A stretch of 12,822 bases of DNA from assembly GCA_002783525.1 (NCBI GenBank), contig PFGS01000254.1, forward strand, positions 2,053 through 14,874. The letters run 5' to 3'. The position numbers were made by a program, and so were the translations under genes. The DNA comes from Ignavibacteriales bacterium CG12_big_fil_rev_8_21_14_0_65_30_8 (GTDB lineage: Bacteria > Bacteroidota > Ignavibacteria > Ignavibacteriales > Ignavibacteriaceae). This document shows positions 7,487 through 12,822 of the stretch, in pieces. The notes under the pieces are model-generated. The model saw nothing but the letters and a program-made list of their open reading frames with translations. It ran no database searches and was not told the origin of the DNA. The first letter of the stretch is position 1; each line of letters begins with the position of its first letter.

Positions 7487-9877
7487 TTAGTTAAAACTAA
7501 ATAATCTATAACTTAGTCCATCCATATTTAGATAAACTTTACTTTGTTCTATACCTACCTTTTCATTTGTTATTAGATCAGTCAGCTGATTTGATTTATA
7601 AAATTCAGGTAATTCTAACTTTATATCTTGTTGTTTTAGATTCTTATTAAGTACAACTAATATTCTCTCATTAAAATCTGAACGAATATAAGTGAAAATA
7701 TTTTTATCAGCCTGAACTGAGTAATAATCACCGTATCTTAGAGCAGAATGATTTTTCCTTAATTTTATTAAAGCTGTAACCTTTTCAAAATTTTCTTTTT
7801 CTAAATTGGTAAGCTGATCATCAAACCTCATCATTCTTCTGTTATCGGGATCTGCGGCACCGGTCATCCCAATCTCATCGCCATAATAAACTGTTGGCAA
7901 ACCTGGGATTGAAAGCAAATAAGCCATATAAATTCTTAATCTTTTATAGCTTTCCGGGTGATCAACTTTAGGAGGATTATTCCAACCAACTTCGATAGAG
8001 TTACTTGAAGGCGATAGGTCACCATCAGCATAGGCAAGGAATCTATCTTTATCCTGACTATCCATAATATTACCCATTAAATTATTTTCACCGAAGATAA
8101 ATAAACTCTTCTTGATTTCTTTATCTAATTGTTCAAAAGAAGCATCTTCTCTTAAAAAAGTAGGAATAGCAACATCATATAAATTAAAATTGAACTGAGC
8201 CGAAAGTTGTCCGTTATTAACATAAGATTTTACAAGGGAATAACTTCCAAAGGTTTCTCCCACTTGAAATACTGTCCTGCTTTCCGGTATTTCAATTTCT
8301 TCTTTTAATCTTCTGTTAAAACTCTGCCAAAAATTATTTGGAATATGTTTTACCGCATCTTGCCTTAGGCCGTCTGCTCCTGTTACTCTAAGCCACCAAA
8401 TAGCGTCTTCACTTACAACATCAATAGCTTTTTGAGAATTTAAAAAATCAAATGAAGGCATAAATGGTTCAAACCATGTTGTAAGTCTTTGTTCGTCCCA
8501 AATTCTAATATTCAGTGTTCCGTCAGGTAGTTCTAGTTTTCCGAACCAATCTCTGTGTTCTTTAAAATATGGATGTTCTATATGAACATGATGTGCAACA
8601 ATATCTAATAGAACTTTTACATTATGTTTATGTGCTGTAGAGACAAGTTCTTTCAGTTTATCTAAAGTGCCAAATTTCTCTTCAACAGAACGAGGTTTGA
8701 TCGGCCAGTAACCATGGTATCCTGAAAACCATCTATGTGGTTCAGGAAATTCTCTAAATGCTTCATTAGTATTATCGTAAACCGGGGAGATCCATAATGT
8801 AGTTATACCTACTTTATCAAAATATCCTGAATTAAATTTATCTATCAATCCTTGGAAATCCCCACCCATATAATTTGCTTTGTCAAAAAGGGAATCGTGA
8901 ACAACAGGTTTATTTAAGGATTTATCTCCGTCATTGAATCGATCAATCAAAGCCGAGTATATAATTGCATCGTGCCAATCAAAATTTTTATTATTTTTAC
9001 CTGCAGGTTCTCCATCAAATAATGTAACATTTTGAAAATTACTTATTTGTCCTTTTTCAGAGACAATAATTCTTAATAAATTTTTTCCTGTTAGTTTATT
9101 ATCATCAATATTGATATCAATTTGATTGTCGTTTAATTGTATAGAATTATCACCAACTCTATTGTTGTTCATTAGAACAAAAACATTATTTGCATTTATT
9201 TTATTCCCTGCATAGTAGAAAGAGAAAATCTTATTATTGCTGCTATTCTTTTGACCCAAAATGTGTAGAAAAGAATTATTATTGTTTTTATTCTCCACGG
9301 TAAAAACAGAATTATAGGAACCCATTCCGTTTGAAATTTTTTCAGGATTACCTTTATCTATTAACTCCTCACCGTCGGCAAAAAATTTATATTGATATCT
9401 GCCCGGTTCTAAAACTAGAGATAATGAGTAGCCGTTATCAACTTTATTCATTTCTAAATTTGATCTGTTCCACCCGTTGAAACTTCCAAATAGAAAAACA
9501 TTTTTATAATTTTTATTTGTCTTAAAATTAAAAGTAAAATATTGCTGCTTATTAACTCTAACAGGTATGAAATAATCCTTATCTTCAAAATTGAAAGAAA
9601 CCAGTGCAACACCTTCAAAATCTTTTGGAGCCGTAATAATTAATTTGGTTTTATCAAAATTGAGTTCTGCTTCAACTTCTTTTTGTTCATTTAAAATTAG
9701 ATTATCATAATTTTCGGCATAAAATATATCTGAAATTGTTAATGAATCTGTTGTACCTGAATTGATATTTACAGGTTCAATGATATCGGTTATATTTTGC
9801 TGCTTTGAACAAGAAAAAGATATGATGCTTAAAAATAAAAGAGGAAAAAGAATTTTAAAAAAGTGATTTTTTTTCAT
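7487..9877 (-). CDS. Multidomain GH13 alpha-amylase-family lipoprotein with CBM48-like module
   Basis: The 796-residue protein starts with a lipoprotein signal (hydrophobic 6-20, lipobox-like SFSC, C23), so it is probably outer-membrane anchored. After a linker and a beta-rich region (about 50-110) comes a CBM48/AMPK-like glycan-binding module (about 115-197, NVFLFGSFNGWNRSNL, GRYQYKFFADGEE), another beta-rich region (about 203-290), the GH13 barrel (about 301-690, from DAIIYSALIDRFNDGD) and a C-terminal sandwich. Catalytic residues are present: region I DIVAHHVHIEH (D425, H430; H429 where Asn is usual), II ADGLRQDAVKH (R505, nucleophile D507, H511), III QVGETF (E541), IV MDSQDKDRF (D609). 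In region IV the usual histidine before the aspartate is Gln (Q608, codon CAG). MPSFD (473-477) fits region V. An AGGA 8 bases before the ATG supports this start. It is first in the two-gene amylase operon and divergent from malQ. The exact GH13 subfamily was not assigned. Confidence 0.9.
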   Translation of the reverse strand: MKKNHFFKILFPLLFLSIISFSCSKQQNITDIIEPVNINSGTTDSLTISDIFYAENYDNLILNEQKEVEAELNFDKTKLIITAPKDFEGVALVSFNFEDKDYFIPVRVNKQQYFTFNFKTNKNYKNVFLFGSFNGWNRSNLEMNKVDNGYSLSLVLEPGRYQYKFFADGEELIDKGNPEKISNGMGSYNSVFTVENKNNNNSFLHILGQKNSSNNKIFSFYYAGNKINANNVFVLMNNNRVGDNSIQLNDNQIDINIDDNKLTGKNLLRIIVSEKGQISNFQNVTLFDGEPAGKNNKNFDWHDAIIYSALIDRFNDGDKSLNKPVVHDSLFDKANYMGGDFQGLIDKFNSGYFDKVGITTLWISPVYDNTNEAFREFPEPHRWFSGYHGYWPIKPRSVEEKFGTLDKLKELVSTAHKHNVKVLLDIVAHHVHIEHPYFKEHRDWFGKLELPDGTLNIRIWDEQRLTTWFEPFMPSFDFLNSQKAIDVVSEDAIWWLRVTGADGLRQDAVKHIPNNFWQSFNRRLKEEIEIPESRTVFQVGETFGSYSLVKSYVNNGQLSAQFNFNLYDVAIPTFLREDASFEQLDKEIKKSLFIFGENNLMGNIMDSQDKDRFLAYADGDLSPSSNSIEVGWNNPPKVDHPESYKRLRIYMAYLLSIPGLPTVYYGDEIGMTGAADPDNRRMMRFDDQLTNLEKENFEKVTALIKLRKNHSALRYGDYYSVQADKNIFTYIRSDFNERILVVLNKNLKQQDIKLELPEFYKSNQLTDLITNEKVGIEQSKVYLNMDGLSYRLFSFN

Positions 9878-9918
9878 ATTATTTTTCCTAAGTGCATTGT
9901 TAATAAAGTGGTTATATA

Positions 9919-9934
9919 AAATAAATAAATAAAT
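9919..9934. repeat. Short AAAT tandem repeat (four copies)
   Basis: Four perfect AAAT units occupy 9919-9934 in the divergent lipoprotein/malQ intergenic region. Runs like this can change length by strand slippage and so alter promoter or leader spacing, but in DNA this rich in A and T it may be chance. No effect can be read from one sequence. Confidence 0.5.
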
Positions 9935-9991
9935 ATATTATGTATACCGCCTAAATGGAGTGTTTTTTATGAAGTTATGTTCTACTTATTT

Positions 9992-10020
9992 TTTACAAAA
10001 TATGTAACAAAATCAATGAT
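9992..10020 (+). promoter_or_regulatory. Candidate malQ promoter
   Basis: TTTACA (9992-9997, five of six to TTGACA) and AATGAT (10015-10020, four of six to TATAAT) are 17 bases apart. Transcription would begin around 10027, giving a leader of roughly 23 bases before the malQ ATG at 10050. The -35-like element overlaps the TTACA/TGTAA palindrome, which would suit repression. This is a pattern match in AT-rich DNA and remains weak. No convincing counterpart was found for the lipoprotein gene on the minus strand. Confidence 0.25.
9993..10007. promoter_or_regulatory. Palindrome TTACA-N5-TGTAA, possible operator
   Basis: Perfect 5-base arms TTACA (9993-9997) and TGTAA (10003-10007) flank AAATA, forming a 15-base dyad about 42 bases before malQ and 115 bases before the divergent amylase gene. 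Its place between divergent alpha-glucan genes, over a candidate -35 element, fits a regulator site. A second, shorter dyad, TGAT-TTT-ATCA, lies at 10017-10027. No regulator gene is in the window, and short AT-rich dyads are common by chance. Confidence 0.25.
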
Positions 10021-10049
10021 TTTATCAAAATAATCAATATTTTATAGCT

Positions 10050-11585
10050 ATGAATTTAAATAGAAAAGCCGGCATTCTTTTACACATTACTTCATTACCA
10101 AACGAATATGGGATTGGGGATTTAGGAAGTAATGCATATAAATTTGTAGATTTTTTAGAATCAGCCGGGCAGAAACTTTGGCAGATTTTACCGATCGGAC
10201 CGACCGGTTACGGTGATTCACCTTATTCTTGTTTTTCTGCCTTTGCAGGGAATCATTTATTTATAAGTCCGGAAATATTATTAAATGACGGATTGTTGAG
10301 CGAAAAAGATATAGCTGATATACCGGAATTTAGTAAACAGAAAACTGAATATAACAAAGTAAAAGAGTACAAAAACAGTTTGCTCAAAAAAGCATTTCAA
10401 AATTTTACTTCAAAAGAAAATAAGTTTAATAATGAGTTTAATACTTTTTGCAATGAAAATTCATACTGGCTTGATGACTATGCTTTTTATATGTCCTTAA
10501 AAGATTGGCATAATCAAGATGAATGGAGCAAGTGGGAAGAAGGACTTGTTAAAAGAGATGTTGGAGTGCTTAAAGTTTGGAGTGATAAACTAGCTGATGA
10601 AATTCTTTTCCATAAATTCATTCAATTTCTATTTAATTATCAATGGCTTAAATTAAAAGAATATGCAAACAGTAAAGACATAAAAATTGTTGGAGATGTT
10701 CCAATTTTTGTTGCTAACGATAGTTCAGAAGTTTGGGGACATAAAGAACTGTTTACAATTGATGAGAACGGAAAAGCCATTTCAGTTGCCGGTGTTCCCC
10801 CGGATTATTTTAGTAAAACAGGACAATTGTGGGGTAATCCTCTCTTTAAATGGAAAGAGATGGAAAAAAATGATTATAATTGGTGGGCAAATAGAGTAAG
10901 ACATCAATTAAAATATATTGATATTTTAAGGATAGATCACTTCAGGGGTTTTGATGCTTTTTGGGAAATTCCAGGAGGTGCTCCAACTGCTGAAAAGGGA
11001 AGATGGGTGAAAGGACCGGGGGAGAAAATTTTTGATTCATTAAAAAAACAATTAGGGGAATTACCTATTATTGCTGAAGACCTGGGGGTAATTACAAAAT
11101 CAGTAAATGAACTCCGTGATAAATTTAATCTTCCGGGTATGAATATATTACAATTTGCCTTTGGAGATGGGATGGAAAATAAATTCCTTCCACATAATTA
11201 TAAAAAGAATTCAGTGGTTTACACCGGAACTCACGACAACGATACTACACGAGGTTATTTTGAGAAAGAAAAAAATAATAAAAATAATATTTATGATCAT
11301 GCTCAGGAATATCTAAATTATTATGGTGATGATCTGACTTTCGAATTAATTAGGACAGCTTATTGTTCCGCTGCTGATATTGTTATTATTCCATTGCAAG
11401 ATATTCTTAATTTAGGAACTGAAGCCAGAATGAATTTCCCCGGTACTTTAGGAGGCAATTGGGTCTGGAGATTTACCTGGGACCAGATTACTGAAAATTT
11501 ATCCGCAAAATATAAACACTTTACTGATCTTTATGAAAGACCACCCAAAGTAAGAGGTGATGTTGAAATTGACGTTGAAGATTAA
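10050..11585 (+). CDS. malQ: 4-alpha-glucanotransferase (amylomaltase, GH77)
   Basis: The 511-residue protein has the usual length of short amylomaltases and no signal peptide, so it acts in the cytoplasm. It transfers alpha-1,4-glucan segments between maltooligosaccharides, releasing glucose and making longer chains for phosphorylase or storage. It starts RKAGILLHITSLPNEYGIGDLG (5-26, the GH77 N-terminus) and carries WQILPIGPTGYGDSPYS (44-60), DVPIFVANDS, the 250s loop PDYFSKTGQLWGNPLF (251-266), DILRIDHFRGF (nucleophile D296), IIAEDLG (acid/base E343) and TGTHDNDT (stabiliser D396), then GTLGGNWVWR near the end. All catalytic residues are present. It is divergent from the two GH13 genes (172-base gap), which suggests joint control, and its stop lies 3 bases from that of the convergent esterase gene. 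No Shine-Dalgarno sequence precedes the ATG; the start is set by alignment with the family N-terminus. Confidence 0.96.
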   Translation: MNLNRKAGILLHITSLPNEYGIGDLGSNAYKFVDFLESAGQKLWQILPIGPTGYGDSPYSCFSAFAGNHLFISPEILLNDGLLSEKDIADIPEFSKQKTEYNKVKEYKNSLLKKAFQNFTSKENKFNNEFNTFCNENSYWLDDYAFYMSLKDWHNQDEWSKWEEGLVKRDVGVLKVWSDKLADEILFHKFIQFLFNYQWLKLKEYANSKDIKIVGDVPIFVANDSSEVWGHKELFTIDENGKAISVAGVPPDYFSKTGQLWGNPLFKWKEMEKNDYNWWANRVRHQLKYIDILRIDHFRGFDAFWEIPGGAPTAEKGRWVKGPGEKIFDSLKKQLGELPIIAEDLGVITKSVNELRDKFNLPGMNILQFAFGDGMENKFLPHNYKKNSVVYTGTHDNDTTRGYFEKEKNNKNNIYDHAQEYLNYYGDDLTFELIRTAYCSAADIVIIPLQDILNLGTEARMNFPGTLGGNWVWRFTWDQITENLSAKYKHFTDLYERPPKVRGDVEIDVED

Positions 11586-11588
11586 AGA

Positions 11589-12822
11589 TTATTTAAGGAG
11601 GATCATCTTCTTTGATTCACTAAAACTATCTGTTGTTATCTTGTAAATATATATACCGCTTGCAAGGTTATTTCCATTAAATGTTACTTGATGATTTCCG
11701 GCAGGTTTAATCCCTTCAAATAAAGTTTCAATATCTTTTCCTAAAACATTATAAACTTTTAAAGTCACAAAATTCAAATTAGGAATTGAAAATGAAATAT
11801 TTGTATTTGGATTAAAAGGATTAGGGAAATTTTGTTTCAATAAATAACCTTGCGGCTGTCCGGGTTTTATAATTTTAATATCTGTTGTTACTACCGGGAA
11901 AATATCAATTAGTATTTTATCCGTATTAGCTCTCCACAGTCCCCAGCTATGTCCTTCAGGAAATTCATCCCAAGTAAACTGATAACCTTTTTGGGTTAAG
12001 TTATCCCTAAAATTTCTAAGATTTTGATATAGTGACTCATAAGTTCCCCAGATTGAAGAGTACTTAATATTCTTTTTACTTCCGTTTGTAATTAAGTTAT
12101 AAACTTCGTTTCCATTAGGCCAGAAAGCTCCGGAATGTAAACCGCAGTTGCCAAAAATATCAGAATGATTATAACTTATTAGTGCAGAAATATTTCCTCC
12201 AAATGAATCACCTAGTATCAATCTTTGAGTCGGATTTTTTTTTGTTTTATACAGTGAATCAATTAATGGAACAAGCTCTTGAATAAAAAATGATTGATAT
12301 TGAAATCTTTTACTTCCTGCATATTCATCGTTACGGTTATTGGGTTTTACAAAAATTGCAATCAAAGGTCTGATTTTATTAGAGTCCAATAGATTGTCAA
12401 TAATATTTACCGCACTTCCTAATGTTATATATTCAAAACCATCATGAAAATAAACAGATGGATAAGTATCAGATGCAGAAGGATTGTAACCGGGCGGCAA
12501 ATATATTTTTAATTGAAATGTTGAAGATGTATTTATGCTGTAAATTGATTTATCTTCTACAGTTCCGTGAGAAATGTTAGAATTATAATTTATTTCCCAT
12601 GGTTGTACGTAAGCCGGCATAGCCAGTTCAGAATTTGGACCAAAACCACCGCTAACCTGATGAGGATTTTCCGGATCAAGTATCCAATTACTTCCGTTTA
12701 ATACTAGCTTATAATCAACTCTGGCATTTTGTTCAAATATTTTTGAAAAATAGAAAAAATTTGTAGATGATAAATTTGTAAACCTGTCAGAAGGATTCCA
12801 GTCATTAAAATCACCTGCTACA
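11589..12822 (-). CDS. Secreted CBM48-like + esterase (Fes/CE1 type) with T9SS sorting domain (5' end cut by window)
   Basis: The minus-strand frame stays open from the right window edge to the stop at 11591-11589: 410 residues are visible and the true start is outside. The Met at 12620 is internal, because 67 in-frame codons before it encode a CBM48/E-set-like module (VAGDFNDWNP at 1-10, then DYKLVLNG and WILDPENPHQ). The central alpha/beta hydrolase (about 80-310) resembles enterochelin-esterase-like enzymes: LKIYLPPGY, YFHDGFEY, LILGDSFGGN (nucleophile S206) and PEGHSWGLWR (catalytic H291); the acid may be E262 in WGTYES, which is uncertain. The last 85 residues form a type A T9SS sorting domain (LLKQNFPNPFNP, LKVYNVLGK, NLASGIYIYKI), so the protein should be exported by T9SS to the surface or medium. 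The substrate is unknown; acylated polysaccharide is a guess from the glycan-binding-like module and the alpha-glucan neighbours. Confidence 0.87.
   Translation of the reverse strand, partial: VAGDFNDWNPSDRFTNLSSTNFFYFSKIFEQNARVDYKLVLNGSNWILDPENPHQVSGGFGPNSELAMPAYVQPWEINYNSNISHGTVEDKSIYSINTSSTFQLKIYLPPGYNPSASDTYPSVYFHDGFEYITLGSAVNIIDNLLDSNKIRPLIAIFVKPNNRNDEYAGSKRFQYQSFFIQELVPLIDSLYKTKKNPTQRLILGDSFGGNISALISYNHSDIFGNCGLHSGAFWPNGNEVYNLITNGSKKNIKYSSIWGTYESLYQNLRNFRDNLTQKGYQFTWDEFPEGHSWGLWRANTDKILIDIFPVVTTDIKIIKPGQPQGYLLKQNFPNPFNPNTNISFSIPNLNFVTLKVYNVLGKDIETLFEGIKPAGNHQVTFNGNNLASGIYIYKITTDSFSESKKMILLK

Noticed and set aside
10687..10899. 70-codon open frame on the plus strand
   Set aside because: It is an out-of-frame reading within malQ across the GH77 250s loop and nucleophile region, with no protein features of its own.
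11595..11601. Perfect Shine-Dalgarno-like AAGGAGG on the plus strand just after malQ
   Set aside because: No start codon with a usable frame follows (the nearest TTG reaches a stop after two codons), and the bases are explained as the Leu-Leu-Lys end of the esterase on the other strand.
11589..12620. Esterase gene starting at the Met at 12620
   Set aside because: The same frame is open to the window edge, and the 67 codons before this Met encode a coherent CBM48/E-set-like module, so this Met is internal.

Overview
The window is AT-rich and gene-dense, and it reads like an anaerobic or heterotrophic member of the Bacteroidota/Chlorobiota (FCB) group. Ignavibacteria is the best guess. Three things support this. 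The protein encoded at the right edge ends in a type IX secretion (T9SS) sorting domain opened by a QNFPNPFNPNTNISFSIP-type motif, a form typical of Ignavibacteria and relatives. Most genes lack a Shine-Dalgarno sequence, as is common in Bacteroidota. Exported proteins carry short lysine-poor signal peptides or a lipobox. The taxonomic call is an inference from protein style, not from a marker gene.

Left part (1-5600). A minus-strand, membrane-anchored SGNH/GDSL hydrolase runs off the left edge. Divergent from it is a tight plus-strand run of four genes with gaps of 11, 6 and 6 bases: an exported protein with two parvulin-type (PpiC/SurA-like) domains, a NodU/TobZ/SxtI-type O-carbamoyltransferase, a small SxtJ-like membrane protein, and a 52-residue one-helix DUF5989-type protein at 5442-5600. 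The last three resemble the carbamoyltransferase-SxtJ-SxtK arrangement known from saxitoxin clusters. Here no toxin genes are in view, so a role in carbamoylating an envelope glycan or lipid is a reasonable but unproven reading.

Right part (5622-12822). This is an alpha-glucan (starch, glycogen or maltodextrin) locus. Two minus-strand GH13 enzymes lie 20 bases apart: a multidomain lipoprotein with a CBM48-like module (transcribed first) and an exported neopullulanase/cyclomaltodextrinase-like amylase. Divergent from them is malQ (GH77 4-alpha-glucanotransferase, cytoplasmic). The 172-base intergenic region between the lipoprotein and malQ holds a candidate promoter, a small palindrome and an AAAT tandem run. 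Convergent with malQ, only 3 bases away, is a partial gene for a CBM48-like plus esterase (Fes/CE1-type alpha/beta hydrolase) plus T9SS sorting-domain protein. A simple working model is that surface-anchored and exported enzymes cut polymeric glucan, oligosaccharides enter through a transporter not in this window, and MalQ remodels them inside. The esterase may remove acyl groups outside the cell.

No tRNA, rRNA, CRISPR array, insertion sequence, phage gene or obvious transfer boundary was seen. The points most worth following up are the carbamoyltransferase/SxtJ/DUF5989 module with its neighbouring SGNH protein, the His-to-Gln change in the fourth conserved GH13 region of the lipoprotein, and the CBM48-esterase-T9SS fusion.
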